A DNA stretch of 32,577 nucleotides from JAFDWI01 sp964544305 (GTDB lineage: Bacteria; Actinomycetota; Acidimicrobiia; Acidimicrobiales; Iamiaceae): positions 1 through 32,577 of the forward strand of contig CAZJAZ010000030.1 in the NCBI GenBank assembly GCA_964544305.1, written 5' to 3'. The translations under genes were made by a program, and so were the position numbers. Below are positions 7,495-15,972 of the stretch, one piece after another. The notes beneath the pieces were generated by a model. It was not told the origin of the DNA. It made no database searches and was given only the letters and a program-made list of their open reading frames with translations. Position 1 is the stretch's first letter, and each line of letters opens with the position of its first letter.

Positions 7495-8297
7495 TGCTGC
7501 TTGCAATTGATGTTGGGAACACACAGACCGTGATCGGCCTCTACGAAGATGTCGCCGCCGATAGCGCGAACCGGGTCGAAGGATGTGACGCCGGCCTTGT
7601 TGACACGTGGCGAATCTCGACGGTTGCGACGCGCACCGCCGATGAACAAGCCCTTGCTATTCAAGAGTTTCTTGGGTTTCATGGTTTTAGCTTTGACACC
7701 GAGGTTGATGGGATTGTGATCTCGTCCGTTGTGCCTCGATGTACCGCGGCATTTCGTGAAATGACTGAGCGCTATTTCGGTTTTGATCCGGTTGTGGTCG
7801 CTCCCGGCGTGAAAACAGGCTTGCCGGTCTTGACGGAGAACCCACGCGAAGTTGGTGCCGATCGGATTGCCAATGCGGTCGCGTCAGTTGATGTGTACCC
7901 GGGGGCTGCAGTGGTGATCGATTTCGGCACCGCGACGACCTATGACGCGATATCCGAGAACGGCGAACTCTTGGGGTGTGCGATTGCCCCCGGCATCGAT
8001 ATTTCCTTAGATGCACTGTACGAACGTGCCGACGCCCTTCGACGGGTTGAGTTTTCTGAACCTCGTGGGGTGATTGGCCGTACCACGGTGGAATCGTTGC
8101 AGTCGGGGGCGGTCTATGGATTTGCCGGTCAAGTCGACGGCATCGCGTCACGGATCCTTGATGAGCTCGGTGGGGGGAAAGTCATTGCCACCGGTGGTTT
8201 GGCTGTTGTGATCGCTCCTTTTACCCGGACTATTCAACATGTCGAACCGTGGCTGACGCTGCACGGCCTCCGCTTGATCCATGGAAAGAATCGATGA
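7494..8297 (+). CDS. coaX: Type III pantothenate kinase
   Basis: A 267-residue ASKHA-fold kinase that phosphorylates pantothenate, the first committed step to CoA, acting directly on the product of the upstream pan genes. Motifs are the phosphate-1 loop AIDVGNTQT (4-12), GADRIAN (121-127) with the catalytic Asp, DFGTATTYDA (143-152), and GCAIAPGI. Type III kinases are not feedback-inhibited by CoA and need a monovalent cation. The start overlaps the nadC stop by one base and its own stop overlaps the lysS start as ATGA, so nadC-coaX-lysS is translationally coupled. Confidence 0.96.
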   Translation: MLLAIDVGNTQTVIGLYEDVAADSANRVEGCDAGLVDTWRISTVATRTADEQALAIQEFLGFHGFSFDTEVDGIVISSVVPRCTAAFREMTERYFGFDPVVVAPGVKTGLPVLTENPREVGADRIANAVASVDVYPGAAVVIDFGTATTYDAISENGELLGCAIAPGIDISLDALYERADALRRVEFSEPRGVIGRTTVESLQSGAVYGFAGQVDGIASRILDELGGGKVIATGGLAVVIAPFTRTIQHVEPWLTLHGLRLIHGKNR

Positions 8298-9754
8298 CGA
8301 CCGACGATCCAACCAACAACGACGAAACAAGCGAAACACCAGCCTCAGCGCGCTACGCCATCCCCTATCGCTTTGACGTAACCGCAACGGCACAACAGAT
8401 TGCGGATCGTTACCCCGAACTTGAGCCCGCTACTGAGACCGGTGAAACGGTCACGATCGCGGGACGCCTCATGTTGCGTCGTGTGCAAGGCAAGCTTGCA
8501 TTTGGCACGTTGGCGGATGCGTCTGGTCGGATCCAGTTATTTGCGCCCGGGAAAGTCACACCCGATTATGAAGCGTTTTGTGCACTTCGCCTCGGGGACT
8601 GGATCGCGGTGACCGGCGAGGTGATGACCACCAAGCGGGGCGAGTTGTCCGTCAAAGTCGCTGAGTGGTCGTTACTCGCCCAAGCGCAGCGACGCTTCCC
8701 CGACAAATGGCACGGCATCACCGATACCGACACCCGTTACCGTCAGCGTTATGTAGACCTGTGGGTGACCGAGGCTGCGCGGGCAACCTTTACCACGCGT
8801 TTCAAAGTGCTGTCGTCGACGCGTCGCTTCCTTGAAGACCGAGGGTTTGTCGAGGTTGAGACTCCCATGTTGCACCCGATTCCGGGAGGGGCAACGGCAA
8901 AGCCATTTGTTACTCATCACAACGCGCTCGACACCGAGTTCTATTTGCGTATCGCCCCCGAGTTGTATCTCAAGCGCCTCGTTGTTGGCGGATTTGATCG
9001 AGTCTTCGAGATCAACCGGAACTTTCGGAACGAAGGCATTGACACGTCGCACCTGCCTGAGTTCACGATGCTTGAGTTGTACCAGGCATACGCCGACTAC
9101 GAAGACGCAATGGTGCTTACCGAAGAGTTGGTCGCACATCTCGCCCACGAATTACACGGCACGACGCAACTGAACCATGACGGTCGTGCGCTTGACCTTT
9201 CGGCACCTTGGCGTCGGGCAACGATGTGTGAGCTCATTGCCGAGCATGCGGGCGTCACCGTTGACCTTGACACGCCGATGAGCGATCTGCGTGACATAGC
9301 GCAACGATTTGGTATTCCAACCGAACCGGGCTGGGGTCCTGGAAAGTTGATCCTCGAGATCTATGAGAAGACCACGGAATCAGCGTTGTGGGGGCCGGTA
9401 TTTGTGACCGATCATCCCGCGGAAGTTTCGCCATTGGCCCGACCGCATCGCTCAAAGCCTGGCTTTGTTGAACGTTTCGAGGGGATTGTGGCGGGCCGTG
9501 AATTGTGCAATGCGTTTAGTGAGTTGACTGATCCCACAATCCAGCGCGCCAACTTCGAAGCCCAAGCCGCACAAAAAGACGCGGGCGACGACGAAGCCAT
9601 GTCGGTTGATGCCGACTACCTCCGTGCACTCGACTATGGACTGCCGCCAACTGCGGGTCTCGGCATCGGAATCGACCGTTTGGTGATGTTGCTTGCGGAT
9701 GTCACCTCAATTCGCGACGTGGTGCTGTTCCCAACCTTGCGCCCCGAGGCCTAG
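8294..9754 (+). CDS. lysS: Lysyl-tRNA synthetase, class II
   Basis: A 486-residue class II enzyme that charges tRNA-Lys. The ATG at 8294 is chosen because GGAAAG lies upstream and it overlaps the coaX stop. The first ~20 residues are a Thr/Asp/Glu-rich extension. An OB-fold anticodon domain follows (TIAGRLMLRRVQGKLAFGTL, about 53-72). The catalytic domain has motif 1 near FVEVETPMLHPIPGGATAKPF, motif 2 FRNEGIDTSHLPEFTMLE (244-261), SPLARPHRSKPGFVERFE, and motif 3 GLGIGIDRLVMLLAD (from about 455). Length and motifs indicate a full active enzyme. A short 5-bp hairpin (9757-9772) follows the stop but lacks a U-run. Confidence 0.97.
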   Translation: MTTDDPTNNDETSETPASARYAIPYRFDVTATAQQIADRYPELEPATETGETVTIAGRLMLRRVQGKLAFGTLADASGRIQLFAPGKVTPDYEAFCALRLGDWIAVTGEVMTTKRGELSVKVAEWSLLAQAQRRFPDKWHGITDTDTRYRQRYVDLWVTEAARATFTTRFKVLSSTRRFLEDRGFVEVETPMLHPIPGGATAKPFVTHHNALDTEFYLRIAPELYLKRLVVGGFDRVFEINRNFRNEGIDTSHLPEFTMLELYQAYADYEDAMVLTEELVAHLAHELHGTTQLNHDGRALDLSAPWRRATMCELIAEHAGVTVDLDTPMSDLRDIAQRFGIPTEPGWGPGKLILEIYEKTTESALWGPVFVTDHPAEVSPLARPHRSKPGFVERFEGIVAGRELCNAFSELTDPTIQRANFEAQAAQKDAGDDEAMSVDADYLRALDYGLPPTAGLGIGIDRLVMLLADVTSIRDVVLFPTLRPEA

Positions 9755-9901
9755 CGGCCCAACGTTCTGGGCATTTGCAACGCGTTGCCGAGAAGGTTGA
9801 TGTTCTCTCGCGTGCTTCTTGCGTGCCGTGTCGTCATGAAGTAGCTTTTCGCCCTAACCACGGGATGTGACGGAACACCCCGGTAACCATGGAGCGGAAA
9901 C

Positions 9902-10663
9902 ATGAAGCGATTGACTCGTGCTGGTTTGGCGGTCACCTTGGCGACCGCAGGTGCCTTACCTGTCTTGGGGTTCGGTATGAACGCAGGCGCTGCAGAGACG
10001 GCCTGGACAGGCGGGCCGGTAACGATCCGCGTTGAACTTGATTTGCCGGGTGCAGACAGCGACGGGCCATTGGTTCAACAGGTTGAGAATGTGGTGCCGG
10101 GGCCTGGAATCGAACTCACCTCAGATGACATTGTGAGTAACCCGAGCGAGTGGCAGGGCTCCGTTCAAGTTGACATTGATCCTGAAGCGCACACGGTGAC
10201 GGTCGCAACCGGTCAAAAACCTGACGATGAACCGAAGATCAAGGCGACTCGTTCGATTGACGAACTTGAGCCAGGGATGACGTGGGACGACGACTTTTTT
10301 GAGACGGCGACGGTGACGATTGCCGGCACCAATTTTGCAAGTTTCACGAACGTTTCGGATGACCTTTGGGTCCATTATGACGAGCTCGTGAAATCACAGC
10401 GATCAATCCCTCAAATGCCATTGACGACAACGTTGCTTGACGGCGTCGCCAGCGCAGCGTGGGAAACCGAACCAGGCGATTCGCAGCCACTTGGTCAGCC
10501 GGGAGTGGCGGTGTTTGCCTACACCGTTGCGGCACCGGTGACCACGACTGCTCCGGTGACGACGATTCCTACGACGATGGCCCCCACAACAACGGTTGCC
10601 GTTGCCGCCACGCAAGCCCAAGCGGCGACACCGACCGCTGCAACGCCGAGCTACACCGGCTGA
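9902..10663 (+). CDS. Secreted protein with signal peptide and Thr/Pro/Ala-rich tail, function unknown
   Basis: A 253-residue exported protein. The N-terminus MKRLTRAGLAVTLATAG... is a classical signal peptide with likely cleavage after NAGA near residue 30. The mature part (about 31-205) is acidic and beta-rich, with no domain I recognise. The last 45 residues are low-complexity Thr/Ala/Pro (TTTAPVTTIPTTMAPTTT), ending in TPSYTG at the stop. The end superficially resembles a sortase signal, but no hydrophobic helix or charged tail follows, so it is not a working LPxTG anchor. GGAG plus GCGGAAAC precedes the ATG. It stands alone with a 147-bp leader and a stem-loop after it. Confidence 0.85.
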   Translation: MKRLTRAGLAVTLATAGALPVLGFGMNAGAAETAWTGGPVTIRVELDLPGADSDGPLVQQVENVVPGPGIELTSDDIVSNPSEWQGSVQVDIDPEAHTVTVATGQKPDDEPKIKATRSIDELEPGMTWDDDFFETATVTIAGTNFASFTNVSDDLWVHYDELVKSQRSIPQMPLTTTLLDGVASAAWETEPGDSQPLGQPGVAVFAYTVAAPVTTTAPVTTIPTTMAPTTTVAVAATQAQAATPTAATPSYTG

Positions 10664-10693
10664 GTAGCGTCCGTTCATAACCATTGGTTTGCA

Positions 10694-10730
10694 CGTCCGT
10701 GGGGTCGACGCAAGTCGGCCCCACGGGACG
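10694..10730. terminator. GC-rich stem-loop after the secreted-protein gene
   Basis: The sequence from CGTCCGTGGGG to CCCCACGGGACG forms a stem of about 16 bp with one bulged base and one G-T pair around a GCAA tetraloop. It lies 31 bp after the stop of the secreted-protein gene. No run of T follows, which is common for actinobacterial terminators. It probably separates that gene from the SDR operon. Confidence 0.6.
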
Positions 10731-10783
10731 TAACAAGCGCAAAAGTTGCGACAGTGAGACTCGCATCAACTAAGAATGATGCG

Positions 10784-11749
10784 ATGCGGGTGCTCATTAC
10801 CGGTATGGGAGGCCAACTCGGCACGCTTGTCGCACAGCGACTTGAAGCGTACGATGCGGTCGAAACAATTGCTGGCTACGACCTTGATCCTCCGCGGCGG
10901 CGAATACGGCGAGCATCGTTTCAACGCATTAGCCCACGTGACGCGAACGCGGTGGCCGATTTTGTGCGCCAAGTCGATCCCAACGTCGTTGTACATCTAG
11001 GGATTTATGAGCCTCATGCACGGCTCTCTCCGAAAGGGGCGATCGCCGCGACCGATTCTGGAACGGTGGCGTTGGCGCGTGCGTTGACAGAACTCGACAC
11101 GCTGCAATCCATCGTGGTGCGCTCTGGGATCGAAGTGTACGGGCGTCGCCGCGGTGGACCGATCATGCCCGATGAGCAGTCGCCAACCGACCCGACATCG
11201 GCGTTCGGTCAGGCGCAACTTCGAACCGAAGAAGCCCTCGCACAAGTTGGTGCGGCCCAGAACATACCGGTCACCATTTTACGCTTCGCACCAATTGCCG
11301 GATCACATACACCGAGCCCCCTAGCACGCCTGTTGCGTCTTGAAATCGTTCCGGTCCCTGCATTGGCCGAGCCAACGTTTTCGATGGTGCATGCAGACGA
11401 CGCAATTGATGCGATCGTGGCGGCAACACAACGAGCACCCGGGGGGCCGATCAACGTGGTTTCGCCCGGTGCGGTGAGCGCATTGCAAGCCGTTCGCATG
11501 GGGGGCCATATTCCGCTGCCCCTCATTGGACCCGGATGGTCGAGCGCTGGCTGGCTCGCCGAAATGGCCGGTGCTCCGTTGCCCGATCACGTGCGAGAAC
11601 TGCTTGTGCGAGGCCGCTGCGCACAAGGCCAAAAATGTCTCGATCTGCTCGGTGTGACGCCGAAAGTCCCCGTTGCACAGATCGTGTCAGAAATCCACGC
11701 GTTCACCAGTGTGGAGTTCGTACAACAAGCTGGATCGGCGGCAGCATGA
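10784..11749 (+). CDS. NAD-dependent epimerase/dehydratase-like SDR protein with altered YxxxK motif
   Basis: A 321-residue extended short-chain dehydrogenase-like protein. The start at 10784 gives MRVLITGMGGQLGTLV, with the nucleotide-binding GxxGxxG at the usual position; an upstream GTG (10754) adds ten non-conserved residues. Also visible are HLGIYEP, VVRSGIEVYG, ILRFAPI and FSMVHADDAIDAIV, the normal order for GalE-like proteins. The catalytic Tyr-x-x-x-Lys place appears as FGQAQ (about 141-145), so Tyr and Lys are replaced and classical SDR chemistry is doubtful. Its stop overlaps the next start as ATGA. From memory, M. tuberculosis pairs a GalE-like protein (Rv0501) with an acyltransferase-like protein in the same way. 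There is no Shine-Dalgarno, so translation may be leaderless. Confidence 0.85.
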   Translation: MRVLITGMGGQLGTLVAQRLEAYDAVETIAGYDLDPPRRRIRRASFQRISPRDANAVADFVRQVDPNVVVHLGIYEPHARLSPKGAIAATDSGTVALARALTELDTLQSIVVRSGIEVYGRRRGGPIMPDEQSPTDPTSAFGQAQLRTEEALAQVGAAQNIPVTILRFAPIAGSHTPSPLARLLRLEIVPVPALAEPTFSMVHADDAIDAIVAATQRAPGGPINVVSPGAVSALQAVRMGGHIPLPLIGPGWSSAGWLAEMAGAPLPDHVRELLVRGRCAQGQKCLDLLGVTPKVPVAQIVSEIHAFTSVEFVQQAGSAAA

Positions 11750-12495
11750 CCGATGGCGTCATCTCAATCGATGAGCATCGTGTCCGCCATGAGCGCTTCG
11801 ATGCGATGTCGGTTCTTCGCCGTCGTGTCAGTGGCACATACCGAATGGATCCGTGGGGTCTTGACGTGGATGCTGCCCATGTTGCAGCCACAGTGAGCGC
11901 GTTGCGATGGAACATCAACGTTGAGGGTATTGAACAGCTTCCCGAGACAGGACCAGCGCTTCTTATTGCGAATCGACGACTCGGTTGGTCAGAGCCGCTC
12001 GTTGCTGCGCTCGGAATTTTGCGACAGGCAGATCGGGTTGTGCGCCCGGCTGGTGGCATGGATTTCGATCCGATTGGCGGTCTGGCCCGTCGCTTTGGTG
12101 CAATCCCCGCACGCGTGGACGAAGTGGCTGGCGCGTTGCGAGCATCTGAAATGGTGCTTGCCCCAACACGCCGCGACGTGAAACGATTTCGTGCCGGTCA
12201 TGTTCCCATTGAGCTGATCGCTCCCGCGGTTGAACTTGGCGTCCCTGTGTTTCCGGTCGCCGTTGTTGGCTTTGAACTTGGCCGTACGTGGTCGGTGCGT
12301 GTTGGGCCGCAAGCCAAGAAGTCGAAGAAGTTCGGTCCGCGCGCGGTGGGCAAATGCGGAGTCGAGATAGCAGAATCACTCAAAGTCATGCTTGATGATG
12401 CGAAGTCCAACGTTCGGGTCGATTTCGCCCGCATACTTGACCCCATCCACCAACCGATTCGTGCGGGCGCGGCTCGCATGGTTGAGGAGTTCTAG
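11746..12495 (+). CDS. PlsC-like acyltransferase homologue lacking the HX4D catalytic motif
   Basis: A 249-residue protein with a start fixed by ATGA overlap with the SDR gene. From about residue 55 it follows the layout of 1-acylglycerol-3-phosphate acyltransferases: a strand of the 'NVEGIEQLPETGPALLIAN' type, then a motif-I position, then GGMDFDPIGGLARRFGAIP, and a late PAVELGVPVFPVAVVGFE. In active members motif I is NHxxxxD; here it is NRRLGWSEP (76-84), with Arg in place of His and Ser in place of Asp. The FPEGTR motif is replaced by LAPTRRDVK (138-146). It is therefore probably not an active acyltransferase, and may be a lipid-binding or scaffold homologue. The N-terminal 50 residues are unrelated to the fold. 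An alpha/beta hydrolase gene follows after 2 bp. Confidence 0.8.
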   Translation: MTDGVISIDEHRVRHERFDAMSVLRRRVSGTYRMDPWGLDVDAAHVAATVSALRWNINVEGIEQLPETGPALLIANRRLGWSEPLVAALGILRQADRVVRPAGGMDFDPIGGLARRFGAIPARVDEVAGALRASEMVLAPTRRDVKRFRAGHVPIELIAPAVELGVPVFPVAVVGFELGRTWSVRVGPQAKKSKKFGPRAVGKCGVEIAESLKVMLDDAKSNVRVDFARILDPIHQPIRAGAARMVEEF

Positions 12496-12497
12496 TC

Positions 12498-13334
12498 GTG
12501 CCCGATGTTGTCGTAGGCGATGGAACCAAGATCCACTATCAGCGTTTCGGGAAAGCCGATGGTGAACCGCTGTTGCTGATTCAGGGCCTCGGGGCCGATA
12601 GTGGAAGCTGGCTTTTGCAGCGCTTTCCATTTGGGGCTTCGTATCGATGTATTGCCCCGGATAATCGTGGGGCTGGCCGAAGCGATGTGCCCGATGGACC
12701 CTATGACTTAGAAGTCATGGCGTTAGACCTGTTGGCAGTTCTCGACGCCGAAGGCATCGAATCCGCGCACGTTGTGGGCGTTTCAATGGGCGGCATTCTC
12801 GCTCAGGTTCTCGCGGTGCGATATCCGCATCGAGTGCGGTCATTGGTGTTGTCGTGCACTGCTTGTCACCATCACCAGTGGCGACGCGACCTGCTTGAAC
12901 AATGGGCGGATGTGGCCCGTGAATTTGGGATGCGAGCATTTATGGGCGACGGCCTTCGCTGGATTGTGGGAAGCCGCGCGTTGCGCCGATTTTGGCCTGC
13001 GATGCGCCTCTTTGGGCCGGTTGCGTTCGATATTTCTCCCAAAGCATTTGTGGCACAAATCGAAGCAATCTTGGCAATGGACGATGCGCTGCGGGGCGAA
13101 CTCGTCGATTTAGATGTGCCAACACTTGTCATTGTGGGAAGCCAAGACGTACTCACCCCACTTGGGGATTCTGAAGAACTTGCCGAGTTGATTCCCGGGG
13201 CGAAGCTCGCGGTCGTGCACGGCGGCGCACACGGCTTCATGGTTGAAAAAGCTGGGGCCTTCAATTCGACAATCGTTGACTTTCTTGACGAAACGCGTCT
13301 TGCCTTGAACGAACAGTTGCAACGAGCGAGCTAA
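12498..13334 (+). CDS. Alpha/beta-hydrolase
   Basis: A 278-residue cytosolic alpha/beta-hydrolase. The catalytic triad is visible: nucleophile Ser96 in GVSMGG, Asp217 in GSQDVLTP and His245 in GGAHGFMVE. The oxyanion region IQGLGADSGSW (28-38) and the DNRGAGRSDVPDGPYDL segment are typical of esterase/haloperoxidase-like members. The substrate is unknown. The GTG start lies 2 bp after the previous stop, so it belongs to the SDR-acyltransferase operon, and an acyl ester or lipid substrate is a fair guess. It could equally be a lactonase or other small-ester hydrolase. Confidence 0.88.
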   Translation: MPDVVVGDGTKIHYQRFGKADGEPLLLIQGLGADSGSWLLQRFPFGASYRCIAPDNRGAGRSDVPDGPYDLEVMALDLLAVLDAEGIESAHVVGVSMGGILAQVLAVRYPHRVRSLVLSCTACHHHQWRRDLLEQWADVAREFGMRAFMGDGLRWIVGSRALRRFWPAMRLFGPVAFDISPKAFVAQIEAILAMDDALRGELVDLDVPTLVIVGSQDVLTPLGDSEELAELIPGAKLAVVHGGAHGFMVEKAGAFNSTIVDFLDETRLALNEQLQRAS

Positions 13335-13343
13335 ATTTCGCTT

Positions 13344-13362
13344 TGCGGTATTTTTTACCGCA
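13344..13362. terminator. Small hairpin with T-rich loop after the hydrolase gene
   Basis: TGCGGTA and TACCGCA form a 7-bp stem around a TTTTT loop, ten bases after the hydrolase stop. The T run is in the loop rather than after the stem, so termination is uncertain. Confidence 0.3.
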
Positions 13363-13382
13363 TACCTGCCACGATTCTCCAC

Positions 13383-14771
13383 GTGCACGTTTCATTGGTG
13401 AGCAACACTTTTGTGTGGCCCATGACCGTTCTTGGTATCGGGCTCATGGTGAGTTCACTCGCGCCGTTCAATCGGCGTCGGCTCGTGCGCGTTGGACTCG
13501 TTGCCGGGGCCACTCTGGTCGTCACCGTGTTGGCCTTGCATTGGGCGACGGCCGCTGGCTGGATCGTGCCCGAGCTGCCTTGGCATACCCAACTTTGGGT
13601 ATGGGCCGTGCTCTTTGCCTTGGGATGGTTCACCATTGGGTGGCGGTCAGGAAATCGGCGTTCACGAGTCCTTGGTGGGTTCGCTATTCCTGCAAGTTTG
13701 CTGATGGCGTTGACACTTTTCAATGCGTACTTCTATTACATCCCCACTCTGGGTGAATTGTTTGGTCAACGGGCCGCAGATCAAATGGATACGACGCAAG
13801 TCCATCAATTCAATGAGGCGGTCCGCTTCTCAACAAGCATGAACTTCAGAAATATCCATTACCGTTCAATGCGAGAGCAACCATTCGCGGGTGTCCGGCA
13901 TGGACGGGTCGTACCCGAATACGTCACGCAACAAGATCGACGCCAGAAACTTTTCGCGCTCCACATGCGCACGTCACCCCATGGCATTGTCTTACCCGTT
14001 CACTTGGAAGCCAACGTTTCACGATTTCACGCGATGCGTGGACTGGTCTATCTGCCGCCTGCATGGTGGGGTCCACAACGTTCTCAGTTGCCGGTCATTG
14101 AACTCCTTGGTGGGACTCCGTCAACACCGCTCGAATGGCTGCGCGGCGCGCAAGTGCAGACGTCTGCCGATGCGTTTGCGAGCGCGCATCAAGGCAAGGC
14201 CCCGATTCTGGTGATGGTGGATGACAATGGCTCATTTACCGGGGACACAGAATGCGTTGACCGCCCGGGCGAACTGGCAGAAACGTATGCGCTCGTTGAC
14301 GTTCGACATGACATGGAACGCCGATTTCACACGACCGCAAATCCAAAAAGGTGGGGGATTGCGGGCCTTTCGGAGGGTGGCATGTGTGCGCTCGCCATTG
14401 GTTTGCGCCATCCGACAAAGTTCGGGGTTATCGGTGATTTCGGCGGTGAACCGAAACAGACGCTGGACTCGCCGCGTCAAACCCTCTCGCTCCTTTTTGG
14501 CGGATCGCTCGCTCGCCAGCGGGCGTACGACCCAGATTTGCTTCTGCACAAAAATCCAAGAACCAGATTGTCTGCAATGTTCATTGTTGGCAGCCAAGAC
14601 GGCGGGCGCCGCTCGATTGTGCGCCAGGCTGAAGCGGCTCACCGTTCAGGTATTGCGACACGACTTCGAGTGGTGCCCGGAGGTCACACCTACCGGGTTT
14701 GGGGATTGGCGGCGCACCAGTTCGTACCATTTGCTTGGGACGCGCTGACACGTCATATACAGCGTGCTTGA
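13383..14771 (+). CDS. Membrane-anchored esterase of the Ag85/esterase-D family
   Basis: A 462-residue protein with four predicted membrane helices in the first 120 residues (about 12-28, 37-57, 68-87, 97-118) and an alpha/beta-hydrolase domain from about 190 that would lie outside the cell. The triad is Ser330 in GLSEGG, Asp406 in VGSQDGG and His435 in PGGHTYRVW. The segments LVYLPPAWW, MVDDNGSFTGDTECVD and DVRHDMERRFHT are typical of the PF00756 putative-esterase family, which includes mycolyltransferases and S-formylglutathione hydrolases. A role in envelope lipid or polysaccharide acylation is plausible but unproven. The start is uncertain: GTG 13383 has no Shine-Dalgarno, and ATG 13422 is an alternative. 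It is convergent with the polyprenyl synthase and the stops almost touch. Confidence 0.85.
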   Translation: MHVSLVSNTFVWPMTVLGIGLMVSSLAPFNRRRLVRVGLVAGATLVVTVLALHWATAAGWIVPELPWHTQLWVWAVLFALGWFTIGWRSGNRRSRVLGGFAIPASLLMALTLFNAYFYYIPTLGELFGQRAADQMDTTQVHQFNEAVRFSTSMNFRNIHYRSMREQPFAGVRHGRVVPEYVTQQDRRQKLFALHMRTSPHGIVLPVHLEANVSRFHAMRGLVYLPPAWWGPQRSQLPVIELLGGTPSTPLEWLRGAQVQTSADAFASAHQGKAPILVMVDDNGSFTGDTECVDRPGELAETYALVDVRHDMERRFHTTANPKRWGIAGLSEGGMCALAIGLRHPTKFGVIGDFGGEPKQTLDSPRQTLSLLFGGSLARQRAYDPDLLLHKNPRTRLSAMFIVGSQDGGRRSIVRQAEAAHRSGIATRLRVVPGGHTYRVWGLAAHQFVPFAWDALTRHIQRA

Positions 14772-15896
14772 TTAGGCGATGCTTGCGCCAAGTCGGTCCG
14801 CCAATGCGTCAAGCGTTGTGCGCCCAATGTTGGTAGGAAACGCACCGAGCGCGTCACGACCCAGGTCAAGCCATTCGTATACGGCGTCGGTTGCTTGTTG
14901 AATCCCACCGGATGTGACGATGAGATCGCGGGCCCTGGCAAGGTCATCACCTTCAATTGGCCCTCCAAGCAACCCGCGCAGTTCATCGCCCCGAGGGGTC
15001 GTCAACGCGAAGATCGCCGGGAGTGTGTAGACCCCTTCGACGAGGTCATGCCCGGCAGGTTTGCCGAGTTGTTCTTGTGTCGCTGTGAGATCCAAGATGT
15101 CGTCAACGATCTGGAACGCCATGCCGTAGCACCAGCCAAACTCGCCGAGTGCGTCTACATTGTCCGGTGACTGTCCACTGACGAGCCCCCCGATACGCGC
15201 TGCGGCTCGAAACAGTGAGGCCGTTTTGCCACCGATTGATGCAAGGTAGGCGTCGACGGTGCGGTCAGGATTGAACATGGTGGTGAGTTCACCAACCTCT
15301 CCTTCACACAGTTTCGCGATGGTTGAGGCGAGCAGACCCGCAACCTCGGTTGACAACCCCGCCGCTATTTCTGATGCACGGGCCAGCAAAAAATCTCCGG
15401 CCAGAATGGCGCGCAGGTTTCCCCACCTGGCGTTCACGCTGTCGGTTGTGCGACGAATTTCTGCTTCGTCGATCACGTCATCGTGATAAAGCGAGCCAAT
15501 GTGGACAAGTTCAACGGCGACCCCGCCGAGCACAAACGCCTCGGGTAGGTCAGAGGCGTCAACACCCGGTGCACAAGCACCACTGGCAAGCGCAAAAAGT
15601 GGCCGTTGGCGTTTGCCTCCGGCGACGATGAGATGGGATGCCATCTCTGTCAACAGTGCGTCGTCGGTACGAACCGCATCAAGGAGCGCTTGTTCGACTC
15701 GGGGAAGGTTGTGGTCGATGAACGCAGTGGGCGAAGTAGGGGACGCAGAATTCACGCGTTGCACTTTCAGTGTTGACGGCAAGCTTGCACCGGTGATGGC
15801 GCCCCCCGAAGTTACTTGCCCAATGCCGGTAATTCTGTTGTCGAAATGCGCCTGAGCGAGGTTTTGTGCGCTCGGCCCAAACTTCGCGGTATTCAT
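14772..15896 (-). CDS. Polyprenyl diphosphate synthase (trans, class 1)
   Basis: A 374-residue isoprenyl synthase that extends an allylic diphosphate with isopentenyl diphosphate. It shows the GGKRQRPLF motif, the first Asp-rich motif LYHDDVIDEAEIRR, LAGDFLLA, the KTASLF segment, and the second Asp-rich motif FQIVDDILDLT. Long-chain synthases for the menaquinone side chain (hepta/octaprenyl) have this layout; the product length cannot be read reliably here. About 55 residues precede the first conserved part, so the true start may be a GTG further in (the VQRVNSAS region). ATG 15896 is the outermost likely start; a longer open frame to 16049 runs into clpC and is rejected. It is divergent from clpC. 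Confidence 0.93.
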   Translation of the reverse strand: MNTAKFGPSAQNLAQAHFDNRITGIGQVTSGGAITGASLPSTLKVQRVNSASPTSPTAFIDHNLPRVEQALLDAVRTDDALLTEMASHLIVAGGKRQRPLFALASGACAPGVDASDLPEAFVLGGVAVELVHIGSLYHDDVIDEAEIRRTTDSVNARWGNLRAILAGDFLLARASEIAAGLSTEVAGLLASTIAKLCEGEVGELTTMFNPDRTVDAYLASIGGKTASLFRAAARIGGLVSGQSPDNVDALGEFGWCYGMAFQIVDDILDLTATQEQLGKPAGHDLVEGVYTLPAIFALTTPRGDELRGLLGGPIEGDDLARARDLIVTSGGIQQATDAVYEWLDLGRDALGAFPTNIGRTTLDALADRLGASIA

Positions 15897-15972
15897 GATG
15901 CCAAGTTGCCCTGCGCGGGTACACTTGAAGAACCAATTCTCCAGTAGTTCCCTTTTGGGGAGGAAGCACACC

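Noticed and set aside
10643..10663. LPxTG-type sorting signal in the secreted protein
   Set aside because: No hydrophobic segment or positively charged tail follows before the stop.
11536..11745. N-terminal extension of the PlsC-like protein
   Set aside because: It overlaps the SDR gene in another frame; the ATGA junction gives the natural start.
15895..15972. N-terminal extension of ClpC from an upstream ATG
   Set aside because: ClpC proteins begin MFERFTDRAR; the TTG at 15973 has a strong Shine-Dalgarno, and the extension is the intergenic promoter region.
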